Shown piece by piece: positions 53,099-62,784 of a stretch of DNA of 64,000 nt (position 1 is the stretch's first letter; each line of letters opens with the position of its first letter). The notes beneath the pieces were generated by a model. It was not told the DNA's origin. It saw only the letters and a program-made list of their open reading frames with translations, and ran no database searches. Made by a program: the position numbers and the translations under genes. Origin of the DNA: Hydractinia symbiolongicarpus (taxonomy: Eukaryota > Cnidaria > Hydrozoa > Anthoathecata > Hydractiniidae); contig NC_079878.1 in assembly GCF_029227915.1 (NCBI RefSeq), forward strand, positions 16,306,001 through 16,370,000, in the 5' to 3' direction.

Positions 53099-53366
53099 AC
53101 AAACACTATATACCCGCGGTCCACTAAATGTGCGCCCCTTCGGTGGGGCGCAACAAACACTATATACCCGCGGTCCACTAAATGTGCGCCCCTTCGGCGG
53201 GGCGCAACAAACACTATACCCGCGGTCCACTAAATGTGCGCCCCTTCGGCGGGGCGCAACAAACACTATATACCCGCGGTCCACTAAATGTGCGCCCCTT
53301 CGGCGGGGCGCAACAAACACTATATACCCGCGGTCCACTAAATGTGCGCCCCTTCGGCGGGGCGCA
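53099..53366 (+). repeat. five tandem copies of the 54-bp hairpin minisatellite
   Basis: Copies at 53099-53152, 53153-53206, 53207-53258 (52 bp, one TA missing), 53259-53312 and 53313-53366. Each ends in a hairpin with arms TGCGCCCC and GGGGCGCA around a TTCGGC (copy 1: TTCGGT) loop. The period is a multiple of three, so long but meaningless ORFs cross it on both strands. The last copy stops 5 bp before the ATG of the Mutator-like ORF. Confidence 0.95.
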
Positions 53367-53826
53367 ATAAGATGCCTATAGACAGAGCAAGAAAAAGAAA
53401 ACGAAAGTTCCAAGGCAACAAAAAATTATGTGAATCTGCTTCAGCGAAAAAGACCGACTTGTTATGTGCTAGTGCAAACAAAATCAACATCCCTGAAACC
53501 TCTTGTGGCAATGACAATGACAACTATAATGTAATTTTAAACTTTGGAATTTTGAAACAGCTGTTAGAATTGTTTTTACAATGCCCTCGGTGCAAAAATA
53601 ATGACGTATGTTTACTGAACAATCTTTCAAAGCGACAGGGATTTTCTTATCAGCTGGTTATCAACTGCAACGATTGTTTGTTTGAAAAGTCCTTATACAG
53701 TTCTGAAGTGTCTTCTGTGAAAGCACTCACTGGGAGAGCTCCTTTTAAACGTAGTGTATATTCGTACGCACTTTTGCCCATTTTTGCGTATGTATATGTT
53801 CATCCGCTATTCGTACGTAAAGTGCT

Positions 53827-53843
53827 TTAGGGTTAGGGTTAGG
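53827..53843 (+). repeat. interstitial telomere-type repeat (TTAGGG), ~2.8 units
   Basis: Two TTAGGG units plus TTAGG, inside MITE copy 1. Confidence 0.9.
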
Positions 53844-54069
53844 ATTCTTTTTCCTTTTTTCTACGTATGAATAGCGCTACGCACTATTAATGTTTTTACA
53901 ATGCCCTCGGTGCAAAAATACTGACGTATGTTTACTGAACAATCTTTCAAAGCGACAGGGATTTTCTTATCAGCTGGTTATCAACTGTAACGATTGTTTG
54001 TTTGAAAAGTCCTTATACAGTTCTGAAATGTCTTCTGTGAAAGCACTCACTGGGAGAGCTCCTTTTAAA

Positions 54070-54261
54070 CGTAGTGTATATTCGTACGCACTTTTGCCCA
54101 TTTTTGCGTATGTATATGTTCATCCGCTATTCGTACGTAAAGTGCTTTAGGGTTAGGGTTAGGGTTAGGATTCTTTTTCCTTTTTTCTACGTATGAATAG
54201 CGCTACGCACTATTAATACGCACTTTATGTCATATTAAAGTGCGTACGAATATACAGTTCC
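54070..54261. mobile_element. MITE with 9-bp target duplication and telomere-like core
   Basis: TSD CCTTTTAAA at 54061-54069 and 54262-54270. The ends carry the inverted repeat TGTATATTCGTACGCACTTT (left from ~54074, right complement 54236-54256). Subterminal arms CGCTATTCGTACG and ACGTATGAATAGCG fold on each other with TTAGGG repeats in the loop. A 9-bp TSD fits Mutator-like mobilisation (inference). A second, left-hand partial copy exists in the tandem duplication (53750-53890). Confidence 0.82.
54147..54169 (+). repeat. interstitial telomere-type repeat (TTAGGG), ~3.8 units
   Basis: Three TTAGGG units plus TTAGG, inside MITE copy 2; one unit more than copy 1. Confidence 0.9.
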
Positions 54262-55032
54262 CCTTTTAAAATAAATCTTCAGACTGTATTGTCTTTTCGA
54301 GAAATTGGAAACGGCTATCAATCCATTGAATTGTTTTCAGCGCTGATGAACATGCCACCGGCTTTTTCTAAACCAACTTACACCAACCTAAATGACATTT
54401 TACACACCACTTACAAGAAAGTTGCTGACAAATCAACTGCCTCTGCTGCTGAATGTCTTAGAAAAAAAGCAGGCGATGTAAATGAAATTCAAAATTGTCA
54501 AGTTTCGGTTGATGGCACGTGGCAGAAAAGAGGTCACGCATCTATAAACAGTGTCGTGACTGTAATTTTTACTGACAGTTTAAACGGTAAATGTTTAGAT
54601 GCTCGTGTGTATCTACTCTGCAATAATCGAGTTCAATGATGGTTCCTGTGGTCTAAAGCCTGTTTTTGATTTACTTGGTTTCAACAATTTGTGCTTTCTA
54701 CAAAATCGGTTAGCGAAACGCGACACCAGCAGAATTAACGCCATGAAGAGGAAATCAAGTGAAGCCGGGATTTCTCAAAGAAAACACCTAAGAGCTGTTC
54801 GGAAAGGATTCATAGACACAGAGAAAGAAAATGAACCCAAACCATCATACTTTACAGGAGATTACTAGCTTTTTAGTTCTAGTTTTGTAATTTTTTATTT
54901 GTATTTATTTTTAAAGTTTGATTATCTCGCTTTTAAAATTTGCTCGTATTTCGCTTAGTTTTTACGTCATTTCTCTTCGTAGCTTTGACCAAATTGCTTC
55001 AAATTTTCAGGATAGGTTCAGTAGATATATGG

Positions 55033-55190
55033 CTAGGAGACATAGTAAAAAGAGGTTGATTTAACTGAGCAAAGCAGAATAAAATATCTCTGCTTATCAT
55101 ATATTATTAGTAAAAAATAGAATTTTGAATTTTTTGTGAATATCTTTTGATGGGTTAGTTTTATGCCAATGATTTTACTATGTCTCCTAG
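55033..55190. repeat. foldback with perfect 18-bp arms
   Basis: CTAGGAGACATAGTAAAA (55033-55050) and its exact reverse complement (55173-55190), with a 122-bp spacer. Similarity continues outward in diverged form (about 55009-55225), suggesting an old foldback or MITE between the Mutator remnant and the THAP transposase. Confidence 0.75.
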
Positions 55191-55690
55191 AGCATACTGC
55201 AAGGAAAAGATGTGGAAAGTTTGAGCTACAAAACTTTTTCTAATTATAAGATATCCTGTAAAAACTTTTTGAACTTTTTGACCTGTTTCCGGGTTAAGCA
55301 AGACAAAAATATATGTTTTTTTTAATATTTTTTCATGGAAATGTATTTTTCCAGTTCTAAGCTATCTTTAAATTGCAGAAAGATAACCAATATATTAATA
55401 TTTTAAAATTTGGTTTTAAAGGTTTACTACCACCTTAACCACCACAAAATGGCGTAAATCAATATGCAACGTTCATAAAGTATGTCATAGTGAAAGTCAA
55501 TGTTCTTGCGAACCACCTTTTACGTAAGCATTTTTTACATACATTTTTAGTATTTTATTGAAAGAAACTGATTGAAGTTGAAGGAAAAGGAGTGTTTTAT
55601 TTCTATTCTAGCTACAGCTAATGTATAGCAACTAGCTAGAGCTACTAAAGCTGCATAGCCATAATGCATATAAACTTTTATTTTTAATAG

Positions 55691-57237
55691 ATTGTTTCCA
55701 TTTCCAACTGAGAAGAAGGATTGTATGATGAGGAAAATCTGGCTACAGATGATAAATCGTATGGATGCAGTAAAAAGGAACAAGTTGTGGTCTCCAGGAA
55801 AGTCTTCTAGAGTATGTTCCAAACACTTTGTTTCACAAAGTCCTACTGATAGTCACCCATTTCCATCATTGCATATGGGTTACAATTGTAAGCAAAAAGC
55901 TGAGACAGTTATGCGTCAGATAAAATCTTCACATAAAATGGAATCCCCTTTACAAGTTGCTGTTTCCACATTAAAAAATGCAAAGGAGAAATACGTTACA
56001 GAGTTACAGATTGCATCACTAATAGAATTCACCAAGAAGGAAGCACATTTAATAAATTCTGTTTATAGTCTTCCAATTATTTCACATAGTTATTTCTACC
56101 TGTTCAAAATGTTCCTGTTTTTGAGTAGTTATTTACCATTTTTCTGTATTTTTGCAAAATGTCGCACTGTTGAAAATGCCCCGTCACAACATAAACAGGA
56201 AAAGTTACTGTTGCAGCTGACTATTAAAGCTCTTCTTAACAAAGTCAACATTCTCAACAGGCTTAATAAACAGCTGGAAGAGAAAGTAAAAAACTGTACA
56301 TGCAAGAAACCTGTTAATGAGCTGCTATTAAATTCTGATAAAGATGTTATGTTTTATACTGGAATTACTTCCAGAATATTATTCGATAAACTATGTTCGT
56401 ATATTGCACCATATGTCAAACGTAAATGGAGAGGACTTAAAGAAACCAATATTACCCTAGTTAGAAAATATAAAAGGACACCAAATAAATCTGGTCCTAA
56501 ATCAAAGTTATGTGTCAAAGATGAGTTCCTTAATGCTAATGAAAATTAGGCTTGGATTATTAGGGCAAGATTTAGCTCAAAGATTTGGTATTTCTGCTAC
56601 TATATCTAGTCGCATATTTGCAACTTGGGTAAAAGCAACAGCAAGTGTATTGAAATCATTTGTTTACTTTCCTGATTATGGACATATTGCTGCTACAAGA
56701 CCTCCAAGATTCAGAGATGTTCAAAATCTTCATTCAATAGCTGATGGTACTGAAATATTCATTCAGACCCCCAAAAATCATATAGCACAACGGCAAACCT
56801 GGTCTAGTTACAAGCACCATAACACTGCTAAAATATTGGTTGTAGTTTTACCTAATTCTCATATAGCATTTATATCCAAAGCATATAGTGGTTGCATTTC
56901 TGACAAAGAATTAACAATACAATCTGGATACTTAGACTTTGTTGAACCATATACAGATGTAATGGTTGATAAAGGATTCAATATTGCTGATGAATGTGCA
57001 GCTCGCTGTATCAATATAATTGTTCCACCAGGTAAAAGAGGTCAGAGCCAAATGTCACAAGCAGATGTTAGAAAAACCACAAAGTTGCGAATTCAGGTTG
57101 AACAAGTTATTTCTCGTTTGAAAAAGTTTCACCTCATTGCAAAAGAAGTTCCTATAACTCTTTTATGTCACTTAGATGACATCATTATAATTTGTGCAGC
57201 CTTATGTAACCTCAAAAAGCCGATATATGGAAAGTAA
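55691..57237 (+). pseudogene. THAP/DDE transposase (ISL2EU-like), one frameshift
   Basis: After a splice acceptor (TTTAATAG, to 55690) the frame reads FPFPTEKKDCMMRKIWLQM, then RVCSKHF and HPFPSLHMGYN: the second half of a THAP zinc finger. The first cysteine pair should be in an upstream exon that I could not find. A helix-turn-helix follows (MKIRLGLLGQDLAQRFGIS), then a DDE_4-type catalytic domain with D in IADGTEIF, D in VMVDKGFN and E in RIQVEQVI, so the triad is intact. One extra base near 56532 shifts the frame between KDEFL and MKIRLGLL. A likely unspliced in-frame intron lies near 56060-56160 (a hydrophobic, low-complexity insert). It faces the YqaJ-type gene tail to tail, 58 bp apart. 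Either a dead element or, if the indel is a sequencing error, nearly intact. Confidence 0.82.
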
Positions 57238-57295
57238 ATATATATAATAAATAACCTAGCTATATAACGTATATATATACACATTGTTTTAGAAT

Positions 57296-59863
57296 TTATT
57301 TACAATTTGGACAAAACCACTCTTCATCTTTAGGTGGAACATTCTCTGATTTTATTTGAACACAGAAAAAGTGATACCATAGTGGACATTTATCACAACC
57401 AATACTGTTTTCGTCAAATGATTTAGGTGCATATGGGAGTTCTTTTTTGCACAATCCACAGTAATATTTATTTTCGACTTTAGGTGCCTTGCTGGTGATT
57501 TTGTTGTCACAGTTATCTTTGTTCTTTCTTTTCTTTGTGCACTGCTCATCTGTTACATTTACAATTTTTGTTGGTAATAGTTTAGTGAGATTCTTTTTAA
57601 TCGTTTTTTTGTTGTTTACATTTATGACACTTGTATTAGTTGATATTGTTTCTTTTGCTGCAAAAACAAAATCCACTGGTGATGTTAACATTGTATTAGT
57701 TTTTACTTTTGAATTAGGAGGTTCTACTTTTATTTTATTGCAATCCACTGTTATTTTATTGTTAACATGCGTTTGAAATGTAGGCTCTGATTTTTTCATT
57801 TTTCTTTTTAGAGTTTCTCCAATAATTAAGTTAGATGTTGAAGATGCTATAGGAATGATATTTACATTATTTATGGAAGTGGTGTACTCATTTTTTTTTT
57901 GGTTTTCGTCATCTTCACTATTTTTCGAAGTAGAACATATAGTTGAACCTTTATTGATAATATTTTTATGTAATAATTCAGGTGCTATGTAGTGCGTCCA
58001 GAAAAAATCTAGTTTTTCTAATAAAGCAGTCCAAAAGTCTTCAACAAATGGAATTCTCTCTTGAAAATATCCATGGTGGGTATAAACAAAAAAGTCACAG
58101 TAGCTCCAGCCTGTTATACCCATTTGCCCTTCAATTTGAAAATAGTAACTGGTGTTCTTTTTTAATGTCACCCTAGCTCCTAATTCGTCTGTAACTTCAT
58201 GTAAATAAGAGAGATTATTGCTAGTGGGAATTTGATCTTTGATTGAAAACGGGCATTTTATTTTTACTAACCCTGCTCCACAGCATTCACATTCTACAAG
58301 CAAATCAGGAGATGCACCTATATAAGGATATTGCTTCAATACAACAAGACCAGAGTCTTGTGTTTTAAATTTTTTATGTTTTTTTTTATTTAAAAGTTGA
58401 TATTTTCTTTTTGCATGTGGCTCTAAAGATGTTCCATGTTTTAATGCATGTGTTGTAGGATTGTCTTTATACCCCATGAGGTCCGAAATTAAAGCATCAG
58501 CGGAAACTGTTTTTTTTTGTTGATTGAAGTGTGGTAGTTTTTGTAAATACTCTGTGGAAATTCGATGCAGTGATTCGACCCTTTCTATGACTGTGCCATT
58601 CTGAACTTTGATTTTGATTTTTTGTTGCCTCATTGAGATATCTAATATGTTCATCAGTATAAACAAGGCTTTTTTTGAATGAAGTAATATTTTGGTCGCT
58701 GTCTATTTTCCTATTTTCTAAAAACGTTTCTGCTTCGGCGGGTAAAGTTAACAAAGTTGTTTTGTTTGAGTTCATTTTCTCTGCCTCTCTAGATATGCTA
58801 ATGCCTTCCATACATTCCCACAAGGTACTGCCCTTGATGTCGTCTTTAATAACTGCGAATAGTTCTGTTCTGATGTTATCTTTATTTTGAAGCTTTTTTA
58901 GACGACTGGGATCAGATGGTGAAAATAACTTAAACTTTGCTTTAGTTTCGATAATTTTTTGACTAGCCTCGTGATCTTTCATGTAGTGTGGTTTATCGAA
59001 ATGTATTTCACTAATCTCTTCAGCTTTTGTATTTACTTTCGTTCCTGAAGGGACGTTCCATGTACATAATGTACTGGTCTTGCTAGGATTAGTCATGCCC
59101 GCTCTTACTGCGTATTCAATGCGGAAACACATAGCTGTTATATGATTGCATGCACCATAAAGCCCAGCGGTACACGAGCAATAAGCACTTATGATTTGTC
59201 CACCAGGTCGACTTGGAGTATCTTTTACAATTATTGCCCAAACAAAGTAGGGTTTGTTGTTGACTCTTTGCGAAGGAACTACGCGACATTTCAACATACA
59301 ATATTTTGAGTCTTCGCTTATTGTATTTATAAATATCTCACGAACAAACTGACATGCGAAATATGTGAACGATTTCCCTTGCTTGTAATCACTTTGCATA
59401 CGCCTTAGAAAATCAGGCTGTTTCAAGCCGATGTAGTTTGCTATGTCAAGATAATTTAACGAAGGTTACGAGTTAATGCCACTTTTACTGTGCTCTCCAA
59501 TCCACCCGTCTTTTAAAACAAGGGGGTCGTCAAATACGGTATCTTTCAACGTCAGTTTACTACGATACTCCTCCAAAACGTCTCTCTCTCTCTGTTCAAG
59601 TTCAGGGTCAACATCAATGTTATCACACCAAGCTGCATAAGCTCTGAAATCGTTTAAAATACGCTGATAAGAAAGTGAAAGAAAATTTTTTACTGAGTTT
59701 GTAAATAGACGAAAAAATACCTGGCAGAAAATTACCTGGCAGTTAGTTCTTCAAAGGATCCATCAGTGATTTTGTTTCTTACATGTAGAAAAGATTTTAA
59801 GGCGTTTGTACTCCACAGTTTAAATTTATCTAGGGACATATCCAAATTTATATCATCAGTCAT
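57296..59863 (-). pseudogene. SAP/SWIM/YqaJ-nuclease/PHD protein of an ISL2EU-like element, broken
   Basis: Exon 1 (59736-59863, ATG at 59863) encodes a SAP-like start (LWSTNALKSFLHVRNKITDG). Exon 2 starts at 59643 and continues to the stop at 57296. In order: a SWIM zinc finger (YCSCTAGLYGACNHITAMC), a YqaJ/lambda-exonuclease core (SSEWHSHRKGRITASNFHRV, GTSLEPHAKRKY, YIGASPDLLVECECCGAGL) and a C-terminal PHD finger (CGLCKK...IGCDKCPLWYHFFC...WFCPNC). Three lesions: an in-frame stop at 59466-59468, a frameshift at a run of nine A (58510-58518 on +), and Lys where the catalytic Glu of the (E/K)xKCP motif is expected (codon 58262-58264, LVKIKCP). As I recall, ISL2EU transposons encode exactly this second protein beside the transposase. 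Confidence 0.82.
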
Positions 59864-60452
59864 GTCGCAAGTATTTATAGCTAACACGTGAATTCTCAAA
59901 AGAGTCACACGTGAAGTTTGTTTTGAAAATTTTCATTTCGCTCTTCGGCATAATTTTGGTTATGTAAAATGCGCAATCGAAATCTTATTTTGTTTTGAAA
60001 AGCGACAGCCGCAAAGGTTAAAAATCATTGATACGCCAGTGTAAAGTAAGAGAGATTTTTGATACTTGCATTGGTCTTTAACAAAAAAAAATTATATGGG
60101 CTAAAGCACCATTAGTTCCTTTCACGTTATAATTAAGTAGAACAAGATTTATATGAGTGAGAAAATAAAAAAATGGATAAATATCACATGTAAACATAAT
60201 TTTTAGCGGTTACAATCAAGATTTTTCCTTCAAAAACGCACAAAAATAATATTTCTTAGTGTTTTTTTATTGAAATACCAAGTTCAATCTTTCCTTTGTC
60301 GATATTTGTATAGGTTTTATATAGTTGTTGACAAGTTTAACTCTTTTTTTGAGATTTTCATAGTTATGTAAAATTCACCGTTTTTCGTGTTTACCTTCCA
60401 AAAAGCTACCATTATGATTTTTTTTTATTTTCCGAAACCGGAAAGTTGTGTA
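59864..60452. other. no gene seen
   Basis: AT-rich flank of the nuclease gene; may contain its promoter and the transposon end. No ORF or repeat structure stands out. Confidence 0.5.
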
Positions 60453-60526
60453 TTCTCTTGGTATACTTCGCGTAGCAAACGTGCTCCACAATTTCGCTTC
60501 GCTTGCGAAGCTCAATTGCTTCGCAA
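60453..60526. repeat. 74-bp palindromic element, right copy
   Basis: 73/74 identical to 14591-14664 in the same orientation; same 9-bp-arm hairpin (TTGCGAAGC/GCTTCGCAA). Different flanks, so a dispersed short element and not one end of a single duplication. Confidence 0.8.
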
Positions 60527-60846
60527 TAAAAATCTGTCTGGAAATGATGCTTAGCTATCTAGATTTTGCTCCAAAAAATTATCTGTGCTCAAACTTCCTA
60601 ACATTGTTCTTAAAACTCCAAAGTATGTCTAGCTCTGCACTCTCTTCACCTAAAATACTGAAAATTTTCACCTCCAAAAAAATTGTTATGACGTCAAACC
60701 GAATCGCCAAAGTTTTGGTGAGCACTCCTGCTCAGTTCTGTTTTACTTAGCTATAGTTCCTGCTTAGTTCTGATGCGTTTGTGAAATATATATGTATATT
60801 TTAGCAATGTGTTGTTGACATATACTTATTAACTAAAATTTTAACA
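60527..60846. other. upstream region of PEX5
   Basis: No coding sequence recognised. It should hold the promoter and 5' leader of PEX5; an AT-rich segment (TATATATGTATATTTTAG, ~60788) could be either a promoter element or an intron end. Confidence 0.4.
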
Positions 60847-60939
60847 ATGGCTATGAAAGAACTTGTATCTGGGGAATGTGGTGAAAGGAATGCTTTGATG
60901 AAGTTGGCTACTAAGCTTCAAGAAGGAAATATTCAACAG
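60847..60939 (+). CDS. PEX5: PEX5, peroxisomal import receptor, first coding exon
   Basis: Exon of 31 codons, starting MAMKELVSGECGERNALMKL and followed by a GT donor at 60940. This start is the hallmark of PEX5/PEX5L (M-A-x-R/K-E-L-V-x-x-E-C-G-x-x-N-x-L-M-K-L). The cysteine at position 11 corresponds to the conserved N-terminal Cys that is monoubiquitinated for receptor recycling from the peroxisomal membrane. The context AACAATGG is a good start. The TPR domain that binds PTS1 signals must lie beyond the right edge. Intron 1 has been invaded by a TIR element and a SINE. Confidence 0.85.
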
Positions 60940-61007
60940 GTTGTTTTAATTTAAGAAAATAGTGTAAAAGTTATGAGTTGCCGAGTTAGTAAGTTGCCTC
61001 ATTTTAC

Positions 61008-61466
61008 ACGAGGGTGCTGACTCGTTGGAAACGCCTGAAAAGCCACGGGGCTGTTGGTCGACTACCAGAGTTTAAAGAAAACTTAAAATTTCGCCAGGAG
61101 AAACCCGAATCAACCCGAAACGACATTTTTTAAAACATTTTTATTACCATGTATATATAATTTATTCTTTTATGTCAAGCAGTGGTAGTGAAAAGCTCTG
61201 AAAAAGCTGTTCTTTATATTATCTATTCGATAACTAGCTGTAATAAAATCCCGCAAATAATAAACTGAGAGTACATCGACAAAATAGTACCTTCCTTCTC
61301 GACAAAATTTAAATGAGAATAATGAGCTCGCCCATGTTTCACTACTGGTTTCGGACAGGTCCAGGCTTTTCCGGGTGGTTACAGAGGAAAACTTTGGAAA
61401 ACCCCAGAAAAAACGCTTGCAGCCACTCTCAGATATACGACGTTTTTAGCAAGGCAGCACCCTCGT
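61008..61466. mobile_element. 459-bp TIR element with 8-bp target duplication
   Basis: TSD CATTTTAC at 61000-61007 and 61467-61474. TIR ACGAGGGTGCTG (61008-61019) with its complement CAGCACCCTCGT (61455-61466); similarity continues a further ~8 bp. No ORF. An 8-bp TSD fits hAT-type, or less likely Mutator-type, mobilisation. It lies in PEX5 intron 1. Confidence 0.9.
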
Positions 61467-61474
61467 CATTTTAC

Positions 61475-61959
61475 GGTAAATGATTTCTGGAAAAATAACA
61501 TCGCTTGCTGTGGACAAGCAAGCGTAGCAATTAAATATTGAAATTTAGTCCCAAACAGGAATTGAAAAGTTAAAATTCTTGATTTTTTTGATAGAGTTTT
61601 TAAATTGGTTAAAATTTTCAACCAAATTAAAAAACCAATCAAAACCTTTTTTGTCAATCGCAATAATACATGATTCGGAAGGGAACAAATTTCAAAATTT
61701 AAATTCAATGCAAATCATGCATAAGTGAGTTTGCGCTGCAAATCAAAATTTTACGCCCTGGGAAATTAATGGAAAAGTCGTACCATTTTTTTTTCTTTGT
61801 GAAGCTGAAGAATAAAAGCTGCAATTTAAATTCGCTAGGGAATTGGTGCATGTGAATCATATAATGCACTTTCCTAGATAGATAGATAGATAGATAGATG
61901 TGCATATTTCACATGGCTAGCCTCACAAATATTGAGGGATATACCCTGTCTTTTATTTC
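61475..61959. other. PEX5 intron 1, no further feature
   Basis: Apart from the (TAGA)6 microsatellite (61875-61898), AT-rich sequence without a supported gene. Confidence 0.5.
61875..61898 (+). repeat. (TAGA)6 microsatellite
   Basis: Six perfect tetranucleotide units. Confidence 0.95.
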
Positions 61960-62234
61960 CAGGAGGGGCCATGGCTTAGATGGAGAGTGCTAGAGTATTT
62001 AATGCTCATTTTGAGCGACGCAGACCCAATTAGGGCCCGCGCTCTACTAGACAACTCCCGGCAACATCCAACGGCCCACACAGTGTGCCATCTTCCAAAT
62101 TTCCCTCACATGGCTTGGGTTAACCCGGGGCTATGGTAACATTCACTGGCCCATGTTGAATCGCCGTCAAGAGGAATCGAACCCCGGTCTCCCGCACAGA
62201 GTACGAGAGCTATAACCACTAATCTACGGCGCCT
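61960..62234 (-). mobile_element. tRNA-derived SINE
   Basis: On the minus strand the 5' head reads GGCGCCGTAGATTAGTGG (A-box at 62209-62226) and then GGTTCGATTCC (B-box, 62173-62183), with ACGGCG closing the acceptor-like stem. The body continues for about 200 bp and is notably GC-rich compared with its surroundings. No target duplication was identified, so the 3' border (~61960) is approximate. Confidence 0.7.
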
Positions 62235-62751
62235 ATTGTTTAAATTGTACCACACAAAAAATAACATTCACAAAATATTTTTGCTTGTTTGTGGAGATGT
62301 CATGAATAGAATATAACATAGAAGAAAGATAAATATAAATATTTCAAATCAATTTTATTAAATTCATAAATCACAGATAAAATACTGAATTTGATTCCCA
62401 TTGTCGTTTGGAGGTTTCTGAGAACTATGCTTTTGCCCGTAAGGTGATTTTAACCTCGACCCTTGTCTTAGAAAAGTTTACAAAAATGACTTTATTGTTT
62501 CAAGTCTGTAAAAATAATTTGGTATCAAAGAAAAAGCGACTCACTGACCTTGGGACTGACGACTGACAACTCACTCAACTCACAACTAGAAGATTTCCCA
62601 TACCAAAAATTAAGAAATATTAATGTAATAATATTGTTAGACTTGGAGACATTGCAATTTGATTGTTTTGTGTATGTCAACGTAAGCACTTATATTTGTT
62701 CTCTTCCTTTCTACCTTCATTTATATAATTACTATTATGATTTCTATTTAG

Positions 62752-62784
62752 AATGAAACACTTGGTAGATGTTCTCAAAGACAG
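62752..62784 (+). CDS. PEX5: possible PEX5 second coding exon (11 codons)
   Basis: A 33-bp in-frame block (NETLGRCSQRQ) flanked by a pyrimidine/AT tract with TTTAG and by GTATTG. The phase fits exon 1, which ends at a codon border. No sequence similarity that I can confirm, so this rests on splice signals only. Confidence 0.28.

Larger units (their letters stand above)
53571..54216 (+). repeat. 320/326-bp tandem duplication
   Basis: Copy 1 is 53571-53890 and copy 2 is 53891-54216. Each has the transposase zinc-ribbon segment joined to most of a MITE. Copy 2 has one additional TTAGGG unit and a few substitutions (AATAATG/AATACTG, GAAGTG/GAAATG). The duplication came after the MITE insertion. 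Confidence 0.93.
53372..54868 (+). pseudogene. Mutator-like transposase, interrupted and internally deleted
   Basis: The ATG at 53372 starts MPIDRARKRKRKFQGNKK, a basic N-terminus usual for these proteins. A zinc ribbon follows (CPRCKNNDVCL...INCNDC). After an insertion the frame resumes as INLQTVLSFREIGNGYQ, then MNMPPAF and VSVDGTWQKRGHASINSVV, the first conserved Asp region of the Mutator-like transposase domain. At about 54625-54635 the sequence jumps to a C-terminal tail (RLAKRDTSRINAMKRKSSEAG...), so the middle of the catalytic domain is missing. The coding region is also split by a MITE and by a 320-bp tandem duplication. It starts 5 bp after the minisatellite, so its own 5' flank is lost. 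A decayed transposon gene, not expressed as a full protein. Confidence 0.8.
55691..59863. mobile_element. decayed ISL2EU-type DNA transposon (two convergent genes)
   Basis: A THAP/DDE transposase (+) and a YqaJ-type nuclease (-) converge with 58 bp between their stops, the gene pair known for this superfamily. Terminal inverted repeats and target duplications were not identified, so the borders are those of the coding parts only. Confidence 0.7.

Noticed and set aside
14723-53366. CRISPR-like array
   Set aside because: Period of ~2.6 kb, eukaryotic context, and no unique spacers between short repeats.
53013-53413. 122- and 131-codon ORFs across the minisatellite on both strands
   Set aside because: They exist because the 54-bp unit is a multiple of three; the residues simply repeat (RRGAHLVDRGYIVFV-type) and shift frame at the 52-bp copy.
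53827-54169. TTAGGG repeats as a chromosome end
   Set aside because: Only 2.8 and 3.8 units, inside a MITE with target duplications; interstitial.
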